Shown here: piece after piece, positions 50,341 to 59,500 of the stretch | Layout: the number at the start of each line of letters is the position of its first letter | How positions within the stretch are numbered: the first letter of the stretch is position 1 | From: Nitrobacter sp035546855 | GTDB lineage: Bacteria > Pseudomonadota > Alphaproteobacteria > Rhizobiales > Xanthobacteraceae | DNA length: 64,000 nucleotides | NCBI GenBank assembly: GCA_035546855.1 | Contig: DASZVY010000050.1 | Location: 45,613 to 109,612 of the forward strand | Direction of reading: 5' to 3' | The notes under the pieces: model-generated | What the model was told of the DNA's origin: nothing | Database searches by the model: none | Seen by the model: only the letters and a program-made list of their open reading frames with translations | Program-made: the position numbers and the translations under genes

Positions 50341-50375
50341 CGCCGCGGGTGAATGGCCGCTTTCTGGCGTCCGGA

Positions 50376-52574
50376 TCAGCGGCCTCCGAACAGCCGCTGC
50401 ATCAGCCAGCCATCGAGGCCGTGGTCAGCTTCGGGCCGCACATTGGATCGCGCCGGCGGCTGCCGGCCAGTGTTGGCTCCCACAGGAGCAGGGGGTATTG
50501 GCGTGGGTTCCGTCACCTGTTGACCGAGTTGCGCGACTGTCGCGAGCAGGCCGCTGGGTTGAGCGCCGGGAATCGGTTCGGGACGCAACCCCTGATGCGC
50601 CGCCCGCATGAAGCGAGTCCAGACCTCGACCGGCAGGCCGCCGCCGGTTGCCTTGTGAGTCGGTGAGTTGTCATCGTTGCCAAACCACACGCCGGTGACG
50701 AGCTTCGCGGTATAGCCGACGAACCAGGCGTCGCGGAAATCCTGGCTGGTGCCGGTTTTTCCGGCGGCCATCCAGCCGGGCAGTTCAGCCTTGTGCGCCG
50801 TCCCGCTGCGCAGCGTTTCCTGCATCATGGTATTCATCATCGCATCGGCGCGCGCGTCGATCACCTGGTTCGGCGCATCGGGATGCCGGGCGTAAAGAAT
50901 CTTGCTGCCGTCGACGGTGCGGATCCGGTTCACCACATAGGGCGTGACCGCGTAGCCGCCGTTGGCGAACGGCGCGTAGGCGCCGACCAGTTCGAGCGGC
51001 GAGACCTCGGAGGTGCCGAGCGCGATGGACGGATTGGGATCGAGTTTCGAGGTGATGCCGAGGCGGTGTGCGGTCTGGACCACGTTCTTCGGCCCGACTT
51101 CGAGTCCGAGCCGGACGGCCACCGTATTGAGCGACATCGCCAGAGCCTGGGTGAGCGTGACCGCACCGAAATATTCGCGCGAATAGTTCTCCGGCTTCCA
51201 GCCTTTGATGTCGAGCGGTGCGTCCTGACGGATCGTCTCCGGGGTGAGGCCGGACTCGATGGCGGTGAGATAGACGAACGGCTTGAAGGCCGAGCCCGGC
51301 TGCCGTTTCGCGGTCACGGCGCGGTTATACTGGCTGTCGGCGTAGTTGCGGCCGCCGACCATGGCGCGGACTGCACCGGTTGGCGTCATGGCGACCAGCG
51401 CGCCCTGGCTGACATGGTATTTGACGCTTTTCGCGGCAAGCTCGTCGATGACGGCCGCTTCGGCGGCGCTCTGCAATTTCGGATCGATGGTCGTCTCGAC
51501 CACGATGCTCTGGTCGATCTGGCCGACAAGATCGTCGAGGACCTCGCCGATCCAGTCGGCGACGTAGTTGATGGTGCCCGCGCCGGTCGGTTTCACCGCG
51601 TAGGAGGGATGGGCGCTTGCCTCGCGGGCCTGTTGCTCGGTGATGAAGTGCGCGTCGGCCATCGCGGCGAGCACCACTTTTGCGCGCGCTTCCGCGCCGG
51701 CCGGATTGCGGTTCGGCGCGAGCCGCGAGGGCGACTTGACGAGGCCGGCCAGCATCGCCGCTTCCGCCAGCGTGACATTGCGGGCCGACTTGCCGAAATA
51801 TTTCTGCGCGGCCGCTTCGACGCCGTAGGCGCCCGATCCGAAATAGACCCGATTGAGATAAAGTTCGAGAATCTGCGCCTTGGTGTGCTTGCGCTCCAGC
51901 CATAGCGCGAGCTCGACCTCTTGCAGCTTGCGCTCCAAGGTGCGCTCCTGGGTCAGGAACAGGTTCTTCGCGAGTTGTTGCGTCAGTGTCGAGCCCCCCT
52001 GCGCGACGCCATGATGCAGGATATTGGCGACGGCGGCGCGCAGGATTCCCAGGGGATCGATGCCGTGGTGGGAATAGAAGCGGCGGTCCTCGATGGCGAT
52101 GAAGGCCTTCGGCAAATACGGCGGTAGGTCCTTCAGGGCGACGTTCGTGCCCGCCATTTCACCCCGCGTCGCCAGGATCGTGCCGTCGATGCCGGCAATC
52201 TGGATGGTCGGCGGCCGTTTCGGAATTTCGAGCGACTGGATGGGCGGCAGGTGCGCGCCGACATAGACCACGACGCCGACGCAGGCGATCACCGCCCAGA
52301 GACCGAAAACGGCGCCCCAGTAGAACAGGCGGTAGGCGTTGCGCCGCAGCCGCCCCTTCGAGCGGGTTTTGCTTGCCGCCCGGGCAGGCTTGCGCTCGCG
52401 CGATGAATGTCCGCCGCCCGGTTCGCCCTTGGGTTTTGGCGGGCGCTTGGCCGGCTTGTCGTCGGCAACCGTGATGCGATCGAGCGGATTGAGGCGCAAC
52501 TCGGACAGCGCCGCGGGAAGGCCAAAGACCGGCTCCTTGCGTCCCCCACGCTTCTTTTTTCGTCCCCACGCCAT
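50376..52574 (-). CDS. Class A penicillin-binding protein 1A (transglycosylase/transpeptidase)
   Basis: The 732-residue bifunctional cell-wall synthase has a basic N-terminal tail, one membrane helix (LFYWGAVFGLWAVIACVGVVVY), a GT51 domain (AIEDRRFYSHHGIDPLGI, GGSTLTQQLAKNLFL), and a transpeptidase domain with Ser-x-x-Lys in PGSAFKPF, SLN in AMSLNTVAVRL and KTG in AGKTGTSQDFRDAWF. The ATG at 52574 (MAWGRKKKRG) is favoured over a GTG at 52595. The Lys/Arg-rich tail is typical of such PBPs in Bradyrhizobium relatives. Confidence 0.95.
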   Translation of the reverse strand: MAWGRKKKRGGRKEPVFGLPAALSELRLNPLDRITVADDKPAKRPPKPKGEPGGGHSSRERKPARAASKTRSKGRLRRNAYRLFYWGAVFGLWAVIACVGVVVYVGAHLPPIQSLEIPKRPPTIQIAGIDGTILATRGEMAGTNVALKDLPPYLPKAFIAIEDRRFYSHHGIDPLGILRAAVANILHHGVAQGGSTLTQQLAKNLFLTQERTLERKLQEVELALWLERKHTKAQILELYLNRVYFGSGAYGVEAAAQKYFGKSARNVTLAEAAMLAGLVKSPSRLAPNRNPAGAEARAKVVLAAMADAHFITEQQAREASAHPSYAVKPTGAGTINYVADWIGEVLDDLVGQIDQSIVVETTIDPKLQSAAEAAVIDELAAKSVKYHVSQGALVAMTPTGAVRAMVGGRNYADSQYNRAVTAKRQPGSAFKPFVYLTAIESGLTPETIRQDAPLDIKGWKPENYSREYFGAVTLTQALAMSLNTVAVRLGLEVGPKNVVQTAHRLGITSKLDPNPSIALGTSEVSPLELVGAYAPFANGGYAVTPYVVNRIRTVDGSKILYARHPDAPNQVIDARADAMMNTMMQETLRSGTAHKAELPGWMAAGKTGTSQDFRDAWFVGYTAKLVTGVWFGNDDNSPTHKATGGGLPVEVWTRFMRAAHQGLRPEPIPGAQPSGLLATVAQLGQQVTEPTPIPPAPVGANTGRQPPARSNVRPEADHGLDGWLMQRLFGGR

Positions 52575-52739
52575 ACGCAACGATACCCACGCCACCGATG
52601 CTGCACGCTACCGGGCGGGGTTTAAAGGCGCGTTAAGCGACGATTAATGCTGATGGCGCGATGGGCGCGCAAGCGCTTGATATTGTAGCCATTCAGCGGC
52701 TCTTAACCCTATCGAGACACTTGCACTTATCAAACAAGA

Positions 52740-52768
52740 CTGCCGGCGCGGGATGTCCGCGCCGGCAG
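52740..52768 (-). terminator. Terminator of the ABC binding-protein gene
   Basis: A 12-bp GC-rich stem (ctgccggcgcgg / ccgcgccggcag) with a short loop stands 29 bp downstream of the minus-strand stop at 52797; on that strand it is followed by tcttgttt. Confidence 0.75.
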
Positions 52769-52796
52769 CAATGTCTCGATCGAAAGAGCCGGCGCC

Positions 52797-54020
52797 TCAG
52801 CTCTTGCTTTCGTCGGTGATGATCGGTCCGAACAGCTCCCAGCGCTGGCCATCAAAACGCATCATCTGCATCTGCTTGTTGACGCGGTAGTCGTTCGGCG
52901 TGGTGGTGCTGACCATTCCCGGCAGCGACAGGTCGAGGTGAACGTCCTTCAGGTTGGTGGCCTGTTTCATGACGTTCGCCCGTGTCAGGTTGTCGCCGCA
53001 CTGCTTCAGCACATGCACCAGGAGTTGCGCCGTGCTGTAGCCGTACGAATTGAAGTTCGAATTCTTGTCGCCCTCCGGATAATACTTCGCCATGAAGGCG
53101 AAGTATTTTTTCATGCCCGGATCGTCCTTCCACTGCGGATCGAGCGGATCCTTGCCGTAGTTGGTGCTGATGAGGCCCTTGGAGTTCTCCAGGCCCGCCG
53201 GCTTCAGCACGGCGCCGACGGACGTCGCGTTGATGTCGACGATCTGGACAGGATGCCAATTGAGCTCGGCGATCTTCTTGATCGCCTGGGCTGCCTGCTT
53301 TGGCGTCGAGGCGCTGAAGAACAGCGTGGCACCGGCATCCTTGATCTTGATGATCTGCGAATCGATGGTCGGATCGGAGACCTCGTAGGAGGCCTCCGCG
53401 ACGATCATCTTCGCGGCCTTGTCGCCGAGACCGGCCTTCAGGCCGTTGAGGTAGTCCTTACCGAGATCATCATTCTGATAGAGGACGCCGATCTTCGCGT
53501 CGGGGTGATTCTTCAGGATGTACTGGCCGTAGATCCGTCCTTCGACGAAATAGCTGGGGTTGAAGCCCAGCGTCCACGGATAGTGCTTCGGATCGCTGAA
53601 GCGCGAGGCGCCCGTCGCGGCGAAGAGCTGCGGAACTTTCTTGGTATTGAGATATTTCTGGACGGCGGCGTTCGGCGGCGTTCCGATGAGCTGGAAGGTG
53701 AGCAACACCTCGTCGCTTTCCACCAGCTTGCGGACCTGTTCGACGGTCTTGGGCGGGCTGTAGGCGTCGTCATACTGGATGAACTTGATCTTGCGGCCGT
53801 TGATGCCGCCTTCGTCGTTGATCATCCTGAAATAGGCGGCCTGGGTCTTGCCGATGGTGGCGTAGGCGGAGGCGGGGCCGCTGAACGGCGAGGTCTGCCC
53901 GATCTTGATTTCGGTGTCGCTGGCGCCGGGGTCATATTTCTTCTGCGCAAAGGCAGACGAGACAGACAGCGCCATGGTCAGCGCCGAAGCCGCGGCCAGG
54001 TGGAAAAGGCTATTCTTCAT
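52797..54020 (-). CDS. ABC transporter substrate-binding protein (branched-chain amino acid type)
   Basis: The 407-residue periplasmic binding protein has a signal peptide (LAAASALTMALSVSSAFAQ) and the Leu/Ile/Val-binding fold (EIKIGQTSPFSGPASAYATIGKTQAAYF, GINGRKIKFIQYDDAYSPPKTVEQVRKLV). No permease or ATPase genes adjoin it, so it is an orphan binding protein in this window. The ligand is unknown; amino acids or aromatic acids are typical of the family. Start at 54020 (MKNSLFHLAAA). Confidence 0.92.
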   Translation of the reverse strand: MKNSLFHLAAASALTMALSVSSAFAQKKYDPGASDTEIKIGQTSPFSGPASAYATIGKTQAAYFRMINDEGGINGRKIKFIQYDDAYSPPKTVEQVRKLVESDEVLLTFQLIGTPPNAAVQKYLNTKKVPQLFAATGASRFSDPKHYPWTLGFNPSYFVEGRIYGQYILKNHPDAKIGVLYQNDDLGKDYLNGLKAGLGDKAAKMIVAEASYEVSDPTIDSQIIKIKDAGATLFFSASTPKQAAQAIKKIAELNWHPVQIVDINATSVGAVLKPAGLENSKGLISTNYGKDPLDPQWKDDPGMKKYFAFMAKYYPEGDKNSNFNSYGYSTAQLLVHVLKQCGDNLTRANVMKQATNLKDVHLDLSLPGMVSTTTPNDYRVNKQMQMMRFDGQRWELFGPIITDESKS

Positions 54021-54266
54021 TCTGATGTTTCCTCTCGACATGATTGTGCCGGCGATCCCGTCCAGACGGATTTACGGGCCACCGTTGGCGGTTACTCTGG
54101 AGGAACCTTTTCCGCATTGCAAGGAGGGTAGCCTTTAGGATGAGCCGGCAGCGTGAGCGGAGTGCGCCATCGCCGGAGACCGCACGCAACAGGGTGATTC
54201 CCGGGAAAACGGGTGGCTGTAACGGCTCGACGATCGTACACCGGGTGACATGCAGCCGAGGGTCTC

Positions 54267-54794
54267 ATGAGCGCCAAGCCGTTTGAGCAGTTTTATCTGG
54301 ACCGGCTGGAGACGCCGATCGGAACGGCGCTGCTCGTTACCGACGCGGACGGATATCTGCGCGCGCTGGACTGGCACGACCATGAGCCGCGGATGCGGCT
54401 TTTGCTACGGCGGCAGAACGGCGCGTTTACGCTCGATGAGGGCGCCGCGCCGAACGATGTCAAGTCGTCGCTGCGGTCGTATTTTGACGGGAGGCTGGAC
54501 AGTCTGGCCGCGATCCGGTGGCGCGCGGGCGGAACGCCGTTTCAGCGCGCGGTCTGGGCCGCGTTGCAAACCGTTCCGGTCGGCACAACCATGAGCTACG
54601 GCGCATTTGCGGCGCGGCTGAACTTGCCGAAAGCGATGCGCGCCGTCGGCCATGCCAACGGCGCCAACCCGATCAGCGTCGTCGTGCCCTGCCATCGACT
54701 CGTTGGGGCGGACGGATCGCTGACGGGATATGGCGGCGGCCTCGAACGAAAGCGCTGGCTGCTGAGGCACGAGGGCGTGACGCTGAGGACCTGA
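54267..54794 (+). CDS. ogt: Methylated-DNA-[protein]-cysteine S-methyltransferase
   Basis: The 175-residue protein has the active Cys142 in VVVPCHRLVG, the helix-turn-helix region TMSYGAFAARLNLPKAMRAVG with the arginine finger, and GYGGGLERKRWLLRHEG. It removes alkyl groups from O6-alkylguanine. It lacks an AdaA-type regulatory domain. Confidence 0.94.
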   Translation: MSAKPFEQFYLDRLETPIGTALLVTDADGYLRALDWHDHEPRMRLLLRRQNGAFTLDEGAAPNDVKSSLRSYFDGRLDSLAAIRWRAGGTPFQRAVWAALQTVPVGTTMSYGAFAARLNLPKAMRAVGHANGANPISVVVPCHRLVGADGSLTGYGGGLERKRWLLRHEGVTLRT

Positions 54795-54832
54795 AACGCC
54801 GGTGCCGACATGTCCCCACCTTTTCTGGCTTC

Positions 54833-54950
54833 GTCATGCCCGGCCATAGCAGTCGCAGACTGCGTAAACTTGTCTGCGGTGCCGGGCATCCACGTCTTGT
54901 TCCTGTCGATTAAGAAAGACGTGGATGGCCGGGACGAGCCCGGCCATGAC
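54833..54950. repeat. Intergenic palindromic repeat, 'gtcatgcccgg' type
   Basis: Outer arms gtcatgcccggcc (from 54833) and cccggccatgac (ending 54950) enclose paired catccacgtctt and aagacgtggatg arms. It lies between convergent ogt and glnD. Confidence 0.75.
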
Positions 54951-54982
54951 AGGGAATTTGTCTTCAAATGGGAAAGTGGCGC

Positions 54983-57772
54983 TCAGGCGGCCGGTTGCTC
55001 CGCCGCCTCGCTGTTGGCGAGCAAGTGGACCAGCGCGCGCTTGATGGCGGCCTGTCGCGTGGGCGCCGTGATCTGCGCGCCGAGCAGGTCCGTGACATAG
55101 AACACGTCGCGCGCCCGCTCGCCGAAGGTCGCGACATGCGCCGAGGCGATGTTGAGGTTGAGCTTCGAGATCGCTGCGGTGAGCTGGAACAGGAGGCCGG
55201 GCCGGTCGAGCCCGGAGACCTCGATCACGGTGTAGCGATCCGACCACTGGTTGTTGATGATGACCTCGGGTTCGACCACGAAGGGCCGCAGCTTGCCCTT
55301 GCCCGAGGCCCGGCGCGCCACCACCTCGGGCAGCCGCAGCTTGCCTTCGAGCACCTGCTCGATCATCTCGCCGATGCGCGTGGCGCGGCGGCCCTCGTCT
55401 TCGTCGCGATCGTATTCCCGCGAGATCGCGATGGTATCGAGCGCGAGGCCGTCGGTGGTGGTGTAGATCTGGGCGTCGACGATGTTGGCGCCGGCTGACG
55501 CGCAGGCGCCGGCGATGATCGACAGCAGCCAGGGATGGTCGGCGGCGAGGATCGTCAGTTCGGTCACGCCGCGCGCCTCGTCGAAACCGACATTGATGTT
55601 GAGCTTCTGGCCGCTCGCTTCGCTGGCGCGCAGGAAACGCGCATGACGGATTTTCCGCGGCAACTCGGCCTTGAGCCAATAGGCGGGATAATGCCGCGCG
55701 ATATAGGCGTTGAGCTCCTGTTCCGGCCACTCGGTGAAGTTCGCGCGGAATTCGGCCTGCGCGGCGACGATCCGCTGGGCGCGGTTCACTTCGGAGAAGC
55801 CGCCGGTCAGGACCGGTTCGGTTTCATAGTAAAGGGTGCGCAGCAATTGCGCCTTCCAGCCGTTCCAGACGCCGGGTCCGACGCCGCGGATGTCGGCGGT
55901 GGTCAGGATCGTCAGCAGCTTCATCTGCTCGACCGATTGCACCACGGCGGCGAAGTTCTCGATGGTCTTGCGGTCGGAAAGGTCGCGCGATTGCGCCACC
56001 GTGGACATGGTCAGATGCTGCTCGATCAGCCACGCCACCAGTTCGGTGTCGGCGGCGTTGAAGCCGAGCCGCGGACACAGCCGCCGCGCCACCTTGGCGC
56101 CGGCAATCGAGTGATCCTCGGGACGGCCCTTGGCGATGTCATGGAGCAGCGTGGTGATATAGATGACCGGTCGATGCTCCGGCCGGATTTTGCGCATCAG
56201 GTCGCTGGCGACGACGAACTCGTCGTTGCCGCCGCGCTCGATCTCCTGAAGGATTCCGATGCAGCGGATCAGGTGCTCGTCCACCGTGTAGTGGTGGTAC
56301 ATGTTGAATTGCATCATCGAAACGATCTTGCCGAAGGCGCGGATGAAATGACCGAGCACGCCGGTCTCGTTCATCCGCCGCAGCACGATCTCGGCATCGT
56401 TCGAGGTGAGGATCTCCATGAACAGGCGGTTGGCCTCGGGATTCTCGCGCAACTCCGTGTTGATCAGCCGCAGCGAGCGCGTCACGGTGCGCATCGCATC
56501 GGGGTGGAACGCGAGGTTGTTCTGCTGGGCAAGACGGAACAGCCGGATCAGGTTCACGGGATCCTGCTTGAACACGTCGGGAGCCGCGAGGTTGATGCGG
56601 TTGTTGTCGATGATGAAATCGTCGCTGCCGGGAACGCGCCGCCGCTTTGCGCCCGGACGCAGCTTCGCCATCATGCGGCTCAACACTGGTGCCGGCTTGG
56701 CCTGCTGGTCTTCCAGCTTGGCGCAGAGGATGGCAGTGAGGTCGCCGACGTCCTTTGCGATCAGGAAGTAATGCTTCATGAAGCGTTCCACGTCCTGCAT
56801 GCCCGGATGCGAGGTGTAGCCAAGCCGCACGGCGATCTCGCGCTGCATGTCGAAGGACAGCCGCTCCTCGGCGCGTCCGGCGATGAAATGCAGGTTGCAG
56901 CGCACCGACCACAGGAAGTCCGCACAGCGGCGGAACGTCCGATACTCCCGGGCGTCGAACACGCCGCGCTCCAGCAGTTCGTCGGTGTCGCGCACCCGGT
57001 AAACGTACTTCGCGATCCAGAACAGCGTGTGCAGGTCGCGCAACCCGCCCTTGCCGTCCTTGACGTTGGGCTCGACCAGATAGCGGGACTGACCGGCGCG
57101 CCGGTGACGTTCCTCGCGCTCGGCGAGCTTGGCTGTGACGAAGTCCGCCGCGGTGCCCTGAACGACCTCCATGTCGAAGCGCTCGACGAGTTCGTCGTAT
57201 AGCGCCTGGTCGCCGGTGAGGAAGCGCGTCTCCAGAATCGCGGTCCGAATGGTCATGTCGCCCCGCGCCTGACGGATCGATTCATCGACCGAGCGGGTAG
57301 CGTGACCGACCTTCAGGCCCATGTCCCAGAGGCAGTACAGGATCGCCTCGGCGACCTGCTCGCCCCACGCGGTCTGCTTGTAGGGCAGGATGAACAGCAG
57401 ATCGATATCGGACTCCGGCGCCATCAGCCCGCGCCCGTAGCCGCCGGTCGCCACCACGGCCATGCGCTCGGCACCCGAGGGGATCGGGGAGTGGTAGAGA
57501 TGGCGGGTCGCCGCCGAAAACAGCATGCGGATGATTTCGTCCTGGACGAAACACAGCCGTTCGGCGCAGCGTCGTCCGTGCCGGTCGCGCAGGAGCTGGG
57601 CCTGCGCCGCTTCGCGGGCCTTGACCAGTTCGGCCTTCAGCAGTTGCGCGAGCGCCGACCGGAAGACGTCCTCATGCCCGGCGTGCTTTTCGGCCAGGAC
57701 GTCGATGTCGCCGGTGATTCTGGCGATATCGAACTCATCCGGGCCTGCCGGTTGTGGCGTCACGTTGTCCAT
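54983..57772 (-). CDS. glnD: Bifunctional PII uridylyltransferase / uridylyl-removing enzyme
   Basis: The 929-residue nitrogen sensor has the nucleotidyltransferase motif TGGYGRGLMAPESDIDLLFI, the HD hydrolase domain (TLLHDIAKGRPEDHS, ELVAWLIEQHLTMSTVAQSRD), and two C-terminal ACT domains (ADHPWLLSIIAGACASAGANI; SGLDRPGLLFQLTAAISKLN). It uridylylates PII proteins when glutamine is low. The ATG at 57772 is the likely start; a GTG/ATG at 57808 is less likely. Confidence 0.97.
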   Translation of the reverse strand: MDNVTPQPAGPDEFDIARITGDIDVLAEKHAGHEDVFRSALAQLLKAELVKAREAAQAQLLRDRHGRRCAERLCFVQDEIIRMLFSAATRHLYHSPIPSGAERMAVVATGGYGRGLMAPESDIDLLFILPYKQTAWGEQVAEAILYCLWDMGLKVGHATRSVDESIRQARGDMTIRTAILETRFLTGDQALYDELVERFDMEVVQGTAADFVTAKLAEREERHRRAGQSRYLVEPNVKDGKGGLRDLHTLFWIAKYVYRVRDTDELLERGVFDAREYRTFRRCADFLWSVRCNLHFIAGRAEERLSFDMQREIAVRLGYTSHPGMQDVERFMKHYFLIAKDVGDLTAILCAKLEDQQAKPAPVLSRMMAKLRPGAKRRRVPGSDDFIIDNNRINLAAPDVFKQDPVNLIRLFRLAQQNNLAFHPDAMRTVTRSLRLINTELRENPEANRLFMEILTSNDAEIVLRRMNETGVLGHFIRAFGKIVSMMQFNMYHHYTVDEHLIRCIGILQEIERGGNDEFVVASDLMRKIRPEHRPVIYITTLLHDIAKGRPEDHSIAGAKVARRLCPRLGFNAADTELVAWLIEQHLTMSTVAQSRDLSDRKTIENFAAVVQSVEQMKLLTILTTADIRGVGPGVWNGWKAQLLRTLYYETEPVLTGGFSEVNRAQRIVAAQAEFRANFTEWPEQELNAYIARHYPAYWLKAELPRKIRHARFLRASEASGQKLNINVGFDEARGVTELTILAADHPWLLSIIAGACASAGANIVDAQIYTTTDGLALDTIAISREYDRDEDEGRRATRIGEMIEQVLEGKLRLPEVVARRASGKGKLRPFVVEPEVIINNQWSDRYTVIEVSGLDRPGLLFQLTAAISKLNLNIASAHVATFGERARDVFYVTDLLGAQITAPTRQAAIKRALVHLLANSEAAEQPAA

Positions 57773-57918
57773 TGCTACCCGGATATCCAACCCCGCGCGC
57801 GCTGTCACTGGACTTTGTGCTGGTCTTGCGGTCGGATGAATTCGATCGGAGCCGGCGACGGCGGAGGCCGGGCCCGGTGGCCCTTCGCCCCCTGGTTTGC
57901 AGGCGCGCTAACAAGCCA

Positions 57919-57947
57919 TTGAAATTGAACAGTTTTGTGGCGAATTA
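57919..57947 (+). promoter_or_regulatory. Possible promoter of the OsmC-like gene
   Basis: TTGAAA (57919-57924) and GAATTA (57942-57947) are separated by 17 bp, about 50 bp before the ATG. The -10 box is a weak match, so this is tentative. Confidence 0.3.
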
Positions 57948-57999
57948 AGACGCGGAGGAATGTCGTCGTCCGACGACAGAACAGAGGATAACGAAGATA

Positions 58000-58515
58000 A
58001 TGCCTATGAACGCCGCAGAGCTTCGCGCCACGCAAGCCCCGATCAAGGAGCGCTACAAGACCGACCCGGCGACCGCGTTGATCACGCTGAAGGCCAAGGG
58101 ATCGATCGAAAACGAAGGGATCGCCTGCAAGGTCGAGACCGGACGCGCGCTCGCGGTCGCCGGCCTGCATCCGGCCTCGGGCGGCTCCGGCCTCGAACTG
58201 TGTTCCGGGGATATGCTGCTCGAGGCGCTGGTCGCCTGCGCCGGCGTGACGCTGAAATCGGTCGCGACCGCGATCGAGGCGCCGCTGAAATCCGGCCACG
58301 TGTTTGCGGAAGGTGACCTCGATTTTCGCGGCACGCTCGGCGTCGACAAGGAGGCACCGGTCGGATTCGAATCGATCCGCTTGCGCTTCGAGGTCGAGAC
58401 CGACGCGCCGCAGGACAAGCTCGACTTGCTGCTGAAGCTGACCGAGCGTTATTGCGTGGTCTACCAGACCATCAGGAACGGTCCGAAGGTGTCGGTGGAG
58501 ATGAAACGGGTGTGA
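58000..58515 (+). CDS. OsmC family protein
   Basis: The 171-residue protein has an OsmC fold with two cysteines in the family positions (LVACAGVTLKS, ERYCVVYQTIRNG) and CSGDMLLEAL. It is a distinct subgroup from the Ohr in the atp operon. Peroxidase activity is likely but untested. The start may be at 58000 or at the second ATG 58006. Confidence 0.88.
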   Translation: MPMNAAELRATQAPIKERYKTDPATALITLKAKGSIENEGIACKVETGRALAVAGLHPASGGSGLELCSGDMLLEALVACAGVTLKSVATAIEAPLKSGHVFAEGDLDFRGTLGVDKEAPVGFESIRLRFEVETDAPQDKLDLLLKLTERYCVVYQTIRNGPKVSVEMKRV

Positions 58516-58561
58516 GGGTTTTACTCCCTCCAGGGGAGGGTAAGAAAGTTTCCCGTCCTTG

Positions 58562-59353
58562 ATGTCCCCCGATCTCGCTTTCATCCTGACGCTGTCGTTG
58601 CGAATGGCGGTGACCGCCGCCTTCGTGCTGGTCGCGGCGCTGGTGACGGAGCGCTCGGGCCCCGCCATCGGCGCGCTGGTCGCGACGCTGCCGATTTCGA
58701 CCGGTCCGGTCTACGTCTTCCTCGCGCGCGACCACGACGCGGCCTTCATCGCGGCGGGCGCTCTGGCGAGCCTGCCGATCAACGCGGCCACCATCGCGTT
58801 CGGCGTGATCTACGCGCGCCTTGCCCAGAACCGCGGCCTGATGACGAGCTACGCTGGCGGCCTTGTCGGCTGGTTCGCGATTGCAGCCCTGGTGCAGGCG
58901 TTTCAATGGAGTTTGTTCGCGGGCATTCTGCTCAATGTCGTGACGTACGCGATTGCATTGCCGCTGACGCGCCACTTCCGCGATGCCACGATGCCGCCGT
59001 TCGTGCGGCGCTGGTACGACATGCCGTTCCGCGCCGGCCTTGTCGCCGTGCTGGTCGGGACTGTGATGGTGCTGTCGCGATGGGTGGGGCCGACCGTCAC
59101 CGGCATCCTGGCTGTCTTGCCGGTGGTGTTCTCAAGCCTGATCCTGATTCTGCATCCGCGGATCGGCGGGCGCGCCACCGCTGCGGTGGTTGCCAATGGC
59201 ATCAGGGGGCTCGTCGGATTCGGGATCGGACTGGTGATGCTGCAACTCGGCGCGCAGTACGTCGGCTCGGCGACCGGCCTGTTGCTTGGCCTGGCAACGT
59301 GCGTGACCTGGAATTTCGGGCTGTGGTGGTTCGGACGGCGCGCGCTGGGCTGA
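58562..59353 (+). CDS. Polytopic inner-membrane protein with internal duplication
   Basis: The 263-residue protein has about ten hydrophobic helices. Two halves align: residues 14-46 (LRMAVTAAFVLVAALV...SGPAIGALVATLP) and 157-189 (FRAGLVAVLVGTVMVL...VGPTVTGILAVLP), with GP and LP in the same register about 143 residues apart. I do not recognise a characterised family. It lies 46 bp after the OsmC gene on the same strand and could be cotranscribed. A transporter or exporter is inference from the repeat topology. Confidence 0.85.
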   Translation: MSPDLAFILTLSLRMAVTAAFVLVAALVTERSGPAIGALVATLPISTGPVYVFLARDHDAAFIAAGALASLPINAATIAFGVIYARLAQNRGLMTSYAGGLVGWFAIAALVQAFQWSLFAGILLNVVTYAIALPLTRHFRDATMPPFVRRWYDMPFRAGLVAVLVGTVMVLSRWVGPTVTGILAVLPVVFSSLILILHPRIGGRATAAVVANGIRGLVGFGIGLVMLQLGAQYVGSATGLLLGLATCVTWNFGLWWFGRRALG

Positions 59354-59389
59354 CTAAGACGTAATGAAGTGGGTTGCATCAATGTCTTC

Positions 59390-59477
59390 GTCATGGCCGG
59401 ACTTGTTCCGGCCATCCACGTCTTTGAACTTGCAACATCGCGAAGACGTGGATGCCCGGCATAAAGCCGGGCATGAC
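59390..59477. repeat. Intergenic palindromic repeat, 'gtcatggccgg' type
   Basis: Outer arms gtcatggccgg (from 59390) and gccgggcatgac (ending 59477) enclose catccacgtctt and aagacgtggatg. It lies between the convergent membrane-protein gene and mutS. Confidence 0.75.
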
Positions 59478-59500
59478 GAATCACGTTAATACATCGTGCT

